Source: Ovis canadensis (Eukaryota; Chordata; Mammalia; Artiodactyla; Bovidae). From it: 64,000 nucleotides of DNA. Below the pieces are notes generated by a model that searched no databases, was not told where the DNA came from, and saw only the letters and a list, made by a program, of their open reading frames with translations. Position 1 is the first letter of the stretch. The number at the start of each line of letters is the position of its first letter. Location: positions 50,948,001 through 51,012,000 of the forward strand of contig NC_091249.1 of the NCBI RefSeq assembly GCF_042477335.2, read 5' to 3'. This document shows positions 33,890-44,984 of this stretch, piece by piece. Both the position numbers and the translations under genes were made by a program.

Positions 33890-34165
33890 CCCCTTCCTCC
33901 CCCGCGTCTGGCTGCTCCTCTCCCGCTCTGCTGCACGCTGGCCTCCGCAAGATGGATTTTCCTGGCTCTGCCAATCTTGCTGCCACCTGTTCGCGCTGTG
34001 CTGGAGCCAGCAAAGTGGCTCAGCTTCAAACCCAGAGCAGCTGGGGGAGCGGTTGCCAAGGCTCATCATCCCCCCTTGCGCCCCTCCTTTGATGCAGCGG
34101 CAGCAGCTTGGGCTCTGAGTCATCCTGTCACCTGCTGTCATCTGGGCAGCCCCTTCTTTCCCCAT
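33890..34165. promoter_or_regulatory. Candidate regulatory element with E-boxes and AP-1-type site
   Basis: Repeat-free stretch with CACCTG (33,984-33,989), CCAAT (33,971-33,975), CTTTGATG (34,087-34,094), TGAGTCA (34,116-34,122) and a second CACCTG (34,130-34,135). CpGs are kept. A putative enhancer; activity is inferred. Confidence 0.4.
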
Positions 34166-35140
34166 GCCCCTGTCAGACCCCTCCAGACCCCTCCAGCCCT
34201 CCCCAGGCCTCAGGCCCTCATGTCCAGGCTGCATAGTGGGGAGAGGCAGGGGCGTTCACCACCCCTTGCTGCCCCCACCCCCAGCCCAGAGTCTCAATCT
34301 CCATCTCCCTTTCCATGGGATTTCCCACTTTACTGCTCCCCAGGGCTCCAGACAGAAGGACTGAGGCTTATACCAGGGCCCGGACAAGCCAGGAGCACCT
34401 GGCTTTACCCACTGAACCTGTGACAGAGCAGGTGCCAGTAACACCCCAGGCAGAGCAAGCTCCAAACCTCCAGGAGAAGGAGGCCTCTGGAAACTTCCTG
34501 CAAGAGCAATCCAACCCAAGCTCGAGGCTCAGGTCCTCGCTCTGGCCTGAGCGCTTGTTCCATGACCTTGACGAAGCCCCTCTGAACCTCTGTGTCCTTA
34601 CCTAGCAAGGGGCTGGGTTGGGGCCCATGCCGCTGCAAAGAACAGAGGACTATCGCCTTGAACTTCTTCGGGAACAAGGCAAGGATATAATTAAACATAC
34701 GCGTGGGACAGAGACATGCAAACTGTAAAGTACTGCGCAGCCTGAGGAGCTGTTTTTACTCTTTCTCACGGGGCGTGGACCAGCTCCCCGTGGCCAGAAC
34801 GCGTGCATGCCCGGCCCCCAGGGGGAAAGACGCGGGCTGTGTCTGACTTCAGATACACTGACTCCAGCTGAAGGGGCCTCTGAAGACTGAGAGACAGACA
34901 CATCAGAAGATAGAGCAGGACACAGGCAGACAGACAAATAAACACAGATGAAATAGCCGGCAAGGCCGATGGCTCTCCTGATGGGAACAGACAAGCGATG
35001 GTGGCTGGGTTCCCATAGCCTGGGGCCTCTCTCTGCTCCACCAGGATCCTTGCCTGCCTCCTGCCCTCGGTCGTCAGCTCTCACGCACGTGGTCCTGAGG
35101 GCACACCCTGCTGCTCACATGGCTGCCTCCTGCAGCCACA
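34166..35140. other. Intergenic sequence with a MIR trace
   Basis: A MIR-like piece at about 34,540-34,615 (GTTCCATGACCTTGACGAAG). A CpG-bearing stretch at 34,690-34,830 includes ACGCGTG twice. No gene. Confidence 0.45.
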
Positions 35141-35146
35141 GATGCC

Positions 35147-35180
35147 GGGGTGGGGGGTGGGGGTGGGGATGGGGTTTAGC
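35147..35180 (+). repeat. G-rich tract with G-quadruplex potential
   Basis: GGGGTGGGGGGTGGGGGTGG followed by GGATGGGG. Confidence 0.8.
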
Positions 35181-35287
35181 CCCTCCAAATCCTGAGATGC
35201 TACTGAGAAGGGAAGTAGTCTCTGGCATTAGAAGGAAGGGATCTTCCTTTGGCGCAAATTACCTGGGACAAGGTGTGTCTTTATCAG

Positions 35288-35465
35288 TGATGCTGCCGCT
35301 GCTTAGTCGCGTCAGTTGCGTCCATCTCTGTAGGCCGCCAGGCTCCTGGGGATTCTCCAGGCAAGAATACTGGAGTGGGCTGCCATGCCCTCCTCCAGGG
35401 GATCTTACTGATCCAGGGCTCGAATCCAGGTCTCCCACATTACAAGAGGCTTCTTTAGTAATAGG
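35288..35465 (-). mobile_element. Bov-tA SINE
   Basis: TGCTGCCGCTGCTTAGTCGC to CTCCCACATTACAAGAGGCT. The tRNA head end is eroded. Confidence 0.9.
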
Positions 35466-35769
35466 AAACTCTGGACCATTTCCCACGTGAGGGCAGGTGG
35501 GGGTGGGGCTGGGGTGGTGGTGTGAATCCTTGGGGATGGGTCATCAAAGAGGAGCTGAGGACACTGGTGGAGAAACCATAGTGTCTGCTCGAGTTTATCA
35601 AAGTGCATCTTTCTCTGGGTGCCCAGCACTAGTCACAAGGATCTGCAGGTGAGCAGAGAGCACTAGGGGCTCACAACACCATCTACTTGGTGGGGGTGGG
35701 CTGGACGGGTGGGCTGAGCTCCAGAAGGGTCTGGATGAGACAGGGGCTCAGGCTGGCAGCCCTGCTTGC

Positions 35770-36408
35770 TCTTTGCCCCTGCTAAGCAACCCCAGAGCTG
35801 CCAGATCACTCCTCCTAGAATGAGTGTAGGATCCGTCCCTCACCTGCCTACATCCCCTCCATGGCTTCCCATTGCACATGTAATAAAGCTCCAATCCTAT
35901 TCATAGTTTACAAAGGCCACAGAGACTACCCTATCTACCTCTCCAACTTCATGGGCCACCTTTTCCTCACTCAGCTCTCCATCCACGCCAGCCTACTGTT
36001 CCTCCAATTGGTCCTACCTCAGGGCCTTTGCACTTGCTGTGCTCCCTGCCTGGGATGCTCAAACCATCAGTTCTTGTTTTCTTGTTTATTTGTATTATTA
36101 TTTTTAATTTTTTGTTGTATATTTTCAAACTATCGGTTCTTGCCTTGGTTGCCTTCCTCTCATCATTTAGGTCTCAGTGGCTAAGTCTCCTCACCCGCTT
36201 AGTGCCCCCCTCCTTCCTCTGAGCATGGTCTCATCTCCTTGGGTTTTGCTTATTTGTTTTCCGTGGAGCGCCTGTATGAAGCTATTTCCTTTATGTGGTT
36301 GTAGTCGGTCCCTGTTCTATAGAATGCAAGCTCTTGTCTTGTTCCCTGCTGTTTCCCACCTTTGGGAGCAGAGCCAGGAATGCAACAGGCATTGAATAAA
36401 TAAATAGG
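35770..36408 (-). repeat. L2 LINE fragment with AT-rich interruption
   Basis: CCATGGCTTCCCATTGCAC, CTCAGGGCCTTTGCACTTGC, GGGATGCTCAAACC, then TCATCATTTAGGTCTCAGTG and AGAATGCAAGCTCTTGTCTT in L2 order. An AT-rich piece (36,072-36,130) bounded by CAAACCATCAGTTCTTG and CAAACTATCGGTTCTTG interrupts it. Confidence 0.8.
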
Positions 36409-36539
36409 CCCTCAGTGAAGGAGCGGATCCTGGAGGAGGAGACTAAGCATCCCCAGAAAGGGGAGCCCACATCCAGGAAACTGCACAGGGCAGAGGGGAA
36501 TGCAGCTGAAGAAACGGGCATGACTGTTTATCACCTGAA

Positions 36540-36650
36540 ACTGGTGTGTTACTAGGTCCACTCACAGACGAGGTAGTTGAGAGCTTAAATCACGTGTGTA
36601 AAGTCACACTGCTTATGAGAAGAGTAGGATTGGGACTCTACATCCCACTT
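36540..36650 (-). repeat. MIR-type element
   Basis: CACAGACGAGGTAGTTGAGA, GTAAAGTCACACTGCTTATG. Confidence 0.6.
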
Positions 36651-36989
36651 CTCCTCTGTGGCTTGTGGCTTCCCAGCAGGTTGGAGAAAGGTCTTAGAGG
36701 CCTTGTCTGTCTCCCCAGAGTCACTCACATTCCTAAAAGGGCTTTGCCTGCTTAAAATGTCAGTGGAGGCAAGCCACAGGCACCAGGCTTACAAGGACTG
36801 CAGGCTGGTGGGGACAGTGACCAGGAAAGAGGAGCCAGGAAAGTGGGGCCTGCTACTGGGTAGGCAAAGGGTGAACAGAGGGCTTACTCATGAGCAGACA
36901 GGGATGCTTGGAGGAGAGCTGTACAAAGAGACTGCACTCATGCTCCAAGATGAGAATAACTAAAGTCTTGGGTGTGAGCCCCAGCCCTG

Positions 36990-37140
36990 AGCCTGGCAAC
37001 GCATCTTGACTTTTGGCTGAGCTGGCCTCCTCTGTGGAATGGAGATAATAATGCCTACCTCCCAGAGCTGCTGTAAGAATGAACCCAGCTCTGTGTGTGA
37101 CTGTGTCTTTATAAATCTTCAAGGGTTTTGCAAGTGTGCA
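36990..37140 (+). repeat. MIR element
   Basis: CCTCTGTGGAATGGAGATAA, ATGCCTACCTCCCAGAGCTG. Confidence 0.7.
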
Positions 37141-37149
37141 TTGGTGAGG

Positions 37150-37570
37150 ACCCATTTGGCTTCAAGGGTCAGAAATCATATCTCAAAGTTGCTCAAGCAC
37201 AAAAGGGAATTCATGGGTTCTTGTAATTGAAAAGTTAGGAAGAGGATGTTGCCTTTAGGTACGGCTGGATCAGGGCACTATAACAGAATGAGTCTCTCTC
37301 CTTGTCTCTGTTAGCTCTCTTTAGCGGCAGCATCTTGCCAATAAATTGCCATCACCCACTCATGTCAGCTATGCTGACAGATGAACAACCTCATCTGAAA
37401 GGAAACATCTCCCATTAAGCTTAAGTCCTGGTTTAAGTCCCAGGGTTGATTCCCAGTGGCACAAACTGGGAGCCTAACCTGAACCAACCACCAGGGTAAT
37501 GGAAGCCAGGATACTGGGATCCCTGACTGATCACTCCTGAAGCCAGGGAGAGGCAGTGGCTCCACCTGAA
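37150..37570 (+). repeat. Recurrent old repeat family R1, copy 3
   Basis: GGGTCAGAAATCATATCTCA at the start, core TACGGCTGGATCAGGGC (37,260), then a distal CACCTGAACCACAGAGACTG. Confidence 0.55.
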
Positions 37571-37984
37571 CCACAGAGACTGTGAGTGGTGCTAGAGGAG
37601 GTTCTCCAAAGGGACAAGGTACTGCTGCTACCAGAAGAGGGTGTCTGGGGGCCCAGCCACAAGTAACAGATGTTCACAGCAAGACAAACAGCGGCATTCC
37701 CACCCTTCCAGCAGGCACTGCAGAGCAGCGCTTTTTAGGGCTTCAGGTTGGGAGGCTCCAATCTGGGGCTGCCCTGCAGGCACTCAGAGGAGGTCACTTC
37801 CTTGATACTGAATGGAGCTACTGTGAGGGTTACACAGAATCGTTCCACACACATGAACTGTAAATGGTGAAAACACCCTTCATGTGTTAGAGATCATCTT
37901 TCACGTTGTTTTAGAATTAAAGACAAGTGAGGAACTGCAGGATTTTAAAATGGAAAGGGACTTAGGATCACTGGCCACCACCCT
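37571..37984. other. Intergenic sequence, no gene recognised
   Basis: Unique DNA without coding or repeat signal. Confidence 0.45.
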
Positions 37985-38586
37985 CCTCCCCACCTTGTTT
38001 TATAGCCATCACTTTAAGGCATCAAGAAGAGTGAGTTTCAGGAGCAGATCACATCATATCACTCCTCCTTCTAAACTCTCCACTGGCTTCCCTTTGTTCT
38101 TGGACGAGCCCAGTTCCTCCTCCTTCCCCCTCGAGTGTGCTTGGGATCTGGGTCCCTGCCACCTCTCAGACCCAACCCCCTGTATCCCCTTCTGCCAGCC
38201 CCTTGTGCCCCAGCCACACTGCTTTTCCTGTGGTGGCACAAGTACACCAAGTTAATTTCCTTCTCAGATGTTTTGTGCTTGCTGTTCCCTCTGCCGGAAA
38301 CACTCTTCCCCCAGAACTTCAAGCAACTGTCACTTTCTCCTCACTCAGGTCTCAGCTGAAACATCACTTTCTCAGAGTTTCCTTGCTTTCCATGCCTTCT
38401 CCCCTCCACTCTCTCTCACTTTACCATTTTATATTTTTTCACCATCTTGTTGGTTTATTTATTGCCAGTCTCTGTCTTGCCTGACAGCCCCTCTGGAATA
38501 ATGAGATCCAAGAAAACAAGATCCATATGCAGCACAGGGCTTGGCATAAAGTTAGGGGTCAAAAAATGCTTGCTAAATGAATGAGT
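37985..38586 (-). repeat. L2 LINE fragment
   Basis: CTTGCTGTTCCCTCTGCCGG, CAGGTCTCAGCTGAAACATC and TTGCTAAATGAATGAGTTCA, in reverse L2 order, abutting the minisatellite. Confidence 0.78.
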
Positions 38587-38589
38587 TCA

Positions 38590-39055
38590 TGGTTGGAGAG
38601 ATGGTTTGTGGATGGTGGATGGGTAGGTAAGAAGATGAGTGAGTAGGTGAGTAGATGGATGGGTGGGTTTGTGGATGGGTGGGTGGATGGGTGTGTGGGT
38701 AGATGAGTGGATGGGTGGATAGGTCAGTGAGGAAATGGGTAAGTAGGTAGCTGGATAGATGGGTGGATGGGTGAGTAGATGAGTCTGTGGATGAGTGGAT
38801 AGATGGTAGGTTGGTAGATGGGTGAGTAGATGAGTTTGTGGATGAGTGGATAGATGGTAGGTTGGTAGATGGGTGAGTAGATGAGTCTGTGGATGAGTGG
38901 ATAGATGATAGGTTGGTAGATGGGTGAGTAGATGAGTTTGTGGATGAGTGGATAGATGGTAGGTTGGTAGATGGGTGGATGGGTAGATTGGTGAGTGGAT
39001 GGGTGGGTGGATGAGTAGATGGGTGGCTGGATGGTGGATGAATGGGTAGGCTGAG
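38590..39055 (+). repeat. GGAT/GTGG-type minisatellite with a 51-bp higher-order unit
   Basis: About 465 bp of degenerate tetranucleotides (GATG, GGTG, GTAG). Between about 38,769 and 38,972 a 51-bp unit repeats four times: GGGTGAGTAGATGAG starts at 38,769, 38,820, 38,871 and 38,922. Alternate units differ by one C/T (GAGTCTGTG or GAGTTTGTG), which suggests a former 102-bp duplication step. It follows the L2 end directly. Confidence 0.95.
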
Positions 39056-40635
39056 CCCATGCCCTGTCTAGTCCTGCCTTCACTCTCTAACCTGTTTCTT
39101 GCCCTTTAAAAAGTGTCCTGTTAACCCCTTTAGATTAGAAGCTGACTTGGGGCTCTGGTAGCTAAAGCCCCTTCAGACTCCCCACTTTACATCAGCTCAG
39201 GCACTACAGCCTCAGTGCCGCCTGCTCCAGTTGTTGAATTCACCTGACTTCAACAACTATTAAACCGATCACTAGGAGGTTAATAAAGCCCCTTACCCTG
39301 CAGTAAGAACACTGCAGGGACCCACTTCCTCCCTTGCCTGCTGCCTTCTGCCGACCAGTTGGGCCTGCCTGTCACAGTTGCCAGGAGCTGGCAGAGAGCT
39401 CAGCAGCTCCTCTCCCTGGCAAGCCATACATACAGGTGAGCTGAGCTCTTTTGTCCTCAAGGAAACCCCCAGGGAAGGTGTCACTCAGTCCCCCAGGGTG
39501 GTTCTTGGAGGTGGGAAGCAGGAGGCAGCCAGTTGCTTTGAGAAACCCCCGCCTGAGCTAGGGGGCCAGTGAGGTTGATGGGGGTTGCTGCTGCAGTGGG
39601 GCCACAGCAGCCTCACACACACACACACAGCCTGGTGTGAGCAGCCCTGGTGTCTCAGCAACAGAGGCTGGAGGAGGGAGGGGGCACTGCTTGACCCCAA
39701 CTCAGTCAAGTCACTGAAGAGTAACAGGGTCCGGGGGAGCACTCAGGCAGATGGGATTGGGCTAGCAGCGTGGGGAGCCCAGGGTTGGACCCACTGAGCT
39801 GAGAGTCCACAGTCAGAGAATGCCCTGGTGCAGGCCCCAGGCCATTCTCAGCATGAGGTCCTGAGGGCGAGGAAGACTCCTCTCCCTGCCTGGAAACTCC
39901 CATCTTTGTGAAATCTGATTGAAGAAAACGTCAATTCTGCACATTGAATGGGGAAAACACACACACACAGCAGAACCAGAGACACAGTAAGATACTATGT
40001 TACCAAAAAAATCTAACATCAAGCAAAAATTCACCTCCTTATCTCAACACGTTATACCTGCGTAGAAGCAGAGAAAGGCCCTGAAGGTGACCCACCAGAC
40101 TTTCATCAGTGGTCCCTTCCCTGGCAAAACCTGAGATTTGGGAGGAGGGATGGCATTTGTAGTCTTTTTTTTTTTTTTAAGAAAAATAAGGTATTCATGT
40201 TTTATACATGAAATTACAATTTAATTGTTAAAGATATTCACCAAGGATGTTATTTAGAGTAGAATGGTCAGACTTAGCCCTGGAAGGAAGTGACATGAAG
40301 AGTCACAGGAAGGCATGAGGGTCCAAGTTGGCATTGGAGCCTCCCCCCAACCCATGGCAGGCTGGGCTGGTGGCTGGCAAGCCCAGTGAGCGCTGCCTTT
40401 CCACCTTGGGGCATCCCCAGGACAGGGTACCCTAGCTGCCTCCCTACACCTGACCTTCCTCACAGCTCCCTCCAAGATCCCACCCTAAGGTGACAGAGGC
40501 AGACCCAGGAATTGGTTCTAGGACTCAGGGAGCAGAGAGGGCAGGAGGACGGTGCCCAAGGGAGCAGGGAGCATTCCACTCTACTGGTCCCATAACACCA
40601 GGGCTGCAGCCTCTCCGCTTCCGCCCAGCCAACCA
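39056..40635. other. Intergenic sequence, no gene recognised
   Basis: Short (CA)n at 39,613-39,629 and 39,957-39,968, a T run near 40,167-40,178; otherwise unassigned unique DNA. Confidence 0.45.
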
Positions 40636-40637
40636 AC

Positions 40638-40742
40638 TGCGTGCACGTGCTCTTGCAAGGGGGTTATTTTATTAACCGGATAGATTAAGCATCTCTCCTT
40701 CTAATTACCAGTTTAATTAACCTTGGCACACAGTATGTACCA
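40638..40742. promoter_or_regulatory. Candidate conserved noncoding element (homeodomain-type motif cluster)
   Basis: A compact repeat-free stretch with CACGTG (40,644-40,649), ATTAACC, GATTAAGC, TAATTACC (40,702-40,709) and TTAATTAA (40,713-40,720). The site density is striking against the GC-rich flanks. Developmental-enhancer role is inference. Confidence 0.4.
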
Positions 40743-41079
40743 ACCCCCGAGGGACTGAGTCAGAATTGCCTCGCTGGGTGAGCATCGCCCATCTGCTCTG
40801 CCTAGTTTCAGCTGGCCCTCCAGGGACTGGGACTGCAGGCTGTGAGGGCCAGGGGTCTGGTGGTACCATGGAGGAGCAGAGGGAAAAGTGGAGGGGGGTT
40901 GTCAGGAACCTCTCAGGAAGATGTTGGGTTCCAACACGGCCACCTCTTCACCAGCCCTTTTGGAAGTGATTCTGGGCCACCCTACTTGGATCTCCCTAGG
41001 GCCTGTAGGGTAGCAATGGACCCTGAGTAAAGCCTGGGAAGTGGAAGACTTGTAATAAACTAACACTTACTTAATGGTG

Positions 41080-41320
41080 ATGGTGCAGCATGCTGCCTTC
41101 AATGCCCTGGCCTCAGTTTTCTCATCTATAAAATGGGCATGGTGAGACCTAGGACATGGGGCAACTTATGAAGTTTAATTCAGAGAACAGAGCTCAAGAT
41201 GCTTTGTAATTACACTCATTTAGTCACTCACTTATTCAGCACATAGTTATGGAGCGCATACTATGTGTTGACAAAAGTAAGCAAAACAATGATGAACAGA
41301 GAGAATTCGGAGTCCAGGCT
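41080..41320 (+). repeat. MIR followed by L2-like fragment
   Basis: CCTCAGTTTTCTCATCTATA and AAATGGGCATGG (MIR core), then CACTCACTTATTCAGCACAT and CATACTATGTGTTGAC. Confidence 0.7.
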
Positions 41321-41888
41321 CCATGAAAATTGGCCAGTGTCTGGCTAAGAACCCCAGAGTTACTCCCAAGTGTACACACACACACTCCTTTCTGGCCTGT
41401 TGCTCACAACACTCTGCCCCAGCACACACCTCACAAACACCTGTACACAACACCCAGTCACAGGCAAGCTCCTTCACAGCCATGCGCAGAACACACAGCA
41501 CCTCAGAAACACGCCCACACACATGGAGACAACTCTGTTCTCCAGAAGCGTGAGGCCAAGGATGTCACATTAATAAGAAGCACAGAGGCCCCGGTAAAGG
41601 GGGTTTATATATTTATTTATTTAAGGGCTTATTAAAATCCTAACCTAGTCCCCTCTTCACTAATGCAGTGTTATTGGAGCCTCCTGGTGCCTGTGTGGGA
41701 GGGTGAGGATGGGAGCGTGTGTATCTGCATATGTGTGAGCAGAAGCCTCTGGATGCATTCTGTGCAGAGTGTGCTGACGTGTGCAAATCTGAGTGTGTGT
41801 GTGTGTATGTGCAACCGGGTGTATATATGCTTGTGTCCCCGTATGAAGGGTTAGTTTTGTGTCATGTTCTCATGCTTTTTAGGACCTT
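41321..41888. other. Intergenic sequence with CA/TG-rich stretches
   Basis: CACACACACAC near 41,376 and GTGTGTGTGTGTATGTG near 41,794; no gene. Confidence 0.45.
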
Positions 41889-41889
41889 T

Positions 41890-42130
41890 CAGTAGTAAAC
41901 AGTGCTCCTCAACCTATTTTCCACTCTCACCCCCATAAGGAGCCTCTACATTTTTTTTTCCTAATCGCCCCCTCCCTGAAATTGTAATACCACAATACCC
42001 TGTCTATCTGTTGGTGTACTGTGCTTTATATAGAGAGAGAGTCAGATTTTTTCACCCACCTCCACCCCCAAAAAACCAATTCTTTGCGTATCACCCCTGG
42101 AGTGATGCTGCCTCTGATGAGAACTCATGA
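41890..42130. mobile_element. Possible hAT-type nonautonomous DNA transposon
   Basis: CAGTGCTCCTCAACCTATTT at one end and CTGATGAGAACTCATG at the other resemble the CAGTG/GAGAACCACTG inverted ends of MER/Charlie elements. Confidence 0.4.
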
Positions 42131-42194
42131 TGTAGAGTGAGAGTTTCTTGCTCCAGCAGCCTACAACCCCTGACGTCAGGGGCCATGGCTCTCA

Positions 42195-42318
42195 GTGTAG
42201 TGGGCCCAGATGGAAATCTCTTAAAATGCAGAGCCCTGGCCCCTCCCCCTGCTGAGAACCCATAGTAAGCCTGGGAGGGAGCCCAGAAATCAGGGTTTTA
42301 GCAAGCTCCCAGTGTGCC
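42195..42318 (+). mobile_element. MER5-like (hAT-Charlie) fragment
   Basis: TCTTAAAATGCAGAGCCCTG, CCAGAAATCAGGGTTTTAGC, AAGCTCCCAGTGTG match the MER5 internal order. Confidence 0.6.
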
Positions 42319-43255
42319 TCCCCGATGCCCTGACCAAGGGAAGGCTCTGAGGTGGAAGGGAAATAGAACTACCAGAGATCACCTTAGCTGAGAGGACAGG
42401 GTCCGTCTGGAGCCCCCACCTAGTCCAAGAGAACTTGGAATCTCAACTCACAAAGGCTGGGCCCTGGCTGGCAGGGCCTCGCTATGGCAAAGCTGCCCCA
42501 AGGAACTTCAAAGAGACTCAAGGGAGTCTGGTCACTGGACCAGGGCCCCTCCAACTGACCAGGACTCGGAGAAGTCACAATAAGGAGTGTGATCCCAACA
42601 CAAGAAGTGTGTAATTGGAGGCTGAAACAAACACTAACCCAAGTGTCTGGAGCCCCCTTTTCCATCTGTGCACTAGAGCCACACTGACCTGGGTCTCTCT
42701 CCAGGGACCCCCTCCCCCCAACCTCCTCCCAGTTGCAAGAAGGAGGCAGAAAGTTACTCCAGCCCTGTACACCCACCAGCTTCTGGATTGCAATGGGAGC
42801 TCCAAGTTGTCAGGGATGTAACCTCCTCTGGGGATTGCCAAAGACCTGGTACCAAAATCAGTAGGAAAAAAAAAAAAAAACAGAGGCTTTCTACCTGACC
42901 CTGCCTTTTGTGGGTGCCAAAGGAAAGCTCTTTGCAAGACTGGACCAGTGCCAAGCATCAGCCCTGGGTGTCTGAGTGATCAGAACACAGGGGACCAATT
43001 GATGCTCTGTGGGCAGTGGTCCAACATGGGGCTGCCAAGGGGCAGATGGGAGCCTAGAAGAAGGAAGGAGGGGCCATCGTGGAGGCTGAGGAGCAGGGAG
43101 GGGTGGTGGGGGGTATAAGTGATTCTGTGATGGCAGGAGAGGGGAAGGTGGAGTGAGAGTAGGTGGGAGATGAAGATGGAGATGGAGGGAGAAACAGTGA
43201 AAGTACAGGGAGGGAGGGACACTGCGGTCAGATGGGGAAGCCAGAAAGGCATCCT
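42319..43255. other. Intergenic sequence, no gene recognised
   Basis: Unique DNA with an A run at 42,865-42,880. Antisense open frames (for example 42,420-42,776) show no domain. Confidence 0.45.
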
Positions 43256-43257
43256 TC

Positions 43258-43372
43258 TCCCTCTCTTAAGCTTTTAAAGGCATCAGAGCATCTTGCTAAT
43301 TGTTCATCTCCCAGAGACGCTAATGAAATTAACTCTGCAAAATGCTCATCAGGTCATCTGCAGAGGGCATGG
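43258..43372. promoter_or_regulatory. Candidate conserved noncoding element
   Basis: Repeat-free stretch with TTGCTAATTGTTCATC and GCTAATGAAATTAACTCTGC, then TGCTCATCAGGTCATCTGCA. Its AT-rich, homeobox/SOX-like composition stands out between GC-rich blocks. Confidence 0.4.
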
Positions 43373-43714
43373 TGCCAGGTTTCCACTTGGTCCAATCCTG
43401 TCCTCCTCCTCCTCCTCAGCTCCCCCTGCCCCTTCCTGACAGTTCCCCCACCCCCTCCTTTCACCCTGGCCCCTCAGCAGGGTACACCTCACCTTCAAAC
43501 CTGCCTGAGAGCGCCCAGTGGGGAACATTAGAGATGGGGGCCATGTAGCCAGGGAAACGCGTGAGTCACAGATGCCATAGGTTTCGTGGAGCTGGAAAGG
43601 TTATCTCTGGTTGTGTTTCTGATTGTGTGTGTGTGGTAGCACATATACCATAGGATCATGTGTCTCTAATAAAACCATTTGTTAGACTGAACATTCTTTC
43701 AATCACTCAACAGA

Positions 43715-43940
43715 CATTTTTGGAGCAGAGCCTGAGTTTAAATCCTTGTCCCATTCCTTACAAGCTGAGTGGCTTTAGGCAAGTACATCCCTTCTCTGTG
43801 CTTTAGTTTTTGCGTCCACACAGTGGGGGTTATAACACCATCTGTTTCCTAAGGGGCTGTGAGAATCCATAGAGATTAACCAGGTAAGGAGCTTAGTCCT
43901 GTGCTGGGCAAACGGTATCTCAAGAAATGTCAGGCGCTGG
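43715..43940 (+). repeat. MIR element
   Basis: CTGAGTGGCTTTAGGCAAGT, then CTTCTCTGTGCTTTAGTTTT and TGCTGGGCAAACGG. Confidence 0.8.
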
Positions 43941-44274
43941 CCTTGGTCCTGAAGACTCCATGGTGAGAACGCCTCATTTCTTGAGCAGAGGCATAGGAGG
44001 GGACCAGGCACAAAATTCTCAGTAGCATGGGACTGCATGGAGAATGGACACAAAAAATAGTCTGTGCATGAAAGAAGTGGAGATATCTGGCAGTATTTTT
44101 ACATATGTAAATACACAGAGATAATATGTGTTTTTTATTGATTGTTCTCAATATTGATTCAGTATTGATTGATTATATTACTGATTGTGTGCATCTGTGT
44201 GGGTAGCGTGTGGAAAGTCCATTTGTGTTAGAAGCAGAGATTGAGTGGATATTATATGGTGTTTTGTTATATGC

Positions 44275-44478
44275 TGTGCTGTGTTAAGTCACTTCAGTCA
44301 TGTCTGACTGTGCAACCCTATGGACTGTAGCCCACCAGGCTCCTCTGTCCATGGGATTCTCCAGGCAAGAATACTGGGGTGGGTTGCCATGCCCTCCTCC
44401 AGGGGATCTACCCAACCCAGGGATCAAACTCAGGTTTCCTGCATTGCAGGCATATTCTTTACTATCTGAGCCACCAAG
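44275..44478 (-). mobile_element. Bov-tA SINE
   Basis: GCTGTGTTAAGTCACTTCAG to CTATCTGAGCCACCAAGGAT, with the CCATGGGATTCTCCAGGCAA core. Confidence 0.93.
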
Positions 44479-44479
44479 G

Positions 44480-44984
44480 ATGATGATGTTATAATGACCT
44501 GAAAGAATTAAGACAGAATTCTAAAAGAAAATATGCTTAGTGAAGAAGCAGCAAGATACTTTTGTTAAATTGCACAGTGCTCTGTACCAATGAGCAGGAA
44601 AGTGCAGGGATGAATTGGTTTACTTGAGCAGATATAAACTAAAACCCTCTAAAAGGGTATGCTGTGTGTGTGTGTGTTTTGGGCTCAGGGAATGGGTGGA
44701 TGTTGGGATTCTATGTGCAGAAGGGAATGGTCCAGTTATTGCTGGGGGTCCTGTGAAGAGGTTTGTTTCTAGTCTCTCTACCTTCTTAACCCCTACATAT
44801 TCATTTGTGTTATAGCCGAGCTCTCACTACAGCCTAATGCTATGTCTTCTCCCACAGGCTGCAGTTTCCCCCAAAGGGTAACACTGAGCCATGCAAACAC
44901 TAGGCACTAATACTTTCCCTATCCTAGGCAAGGCTCTAGAACAGATTTTTATAAAGGATGATTCCGTGTCATTCTTTCACATTA
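44480..44984. other. Intergenic sequence, no gene recognised
   Basis: Unique DNA with a short (TG)n at 44,663-44,677. Confidence 0.45.

Noticed and set aside
33746..34423. 225-codon plus-strand open frame
   Set aside because: Pro/Ser-rich low-complexity translation of GC-rich unique DNA; the two other plus frames and the minus frames are also open over most of the length.
38769..38972. CRISPR-like array of regular direct repeats
   Set aside because: Repeats are contiguous without unique spacers, and the genome is mammalian.
38587..39060. 157- and 119-codon repetitive antisense proteins
   Set aside because: They are translations of the minisatellite; a 51-bp period keeps all frames free of stops. 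No promoter or splice context.
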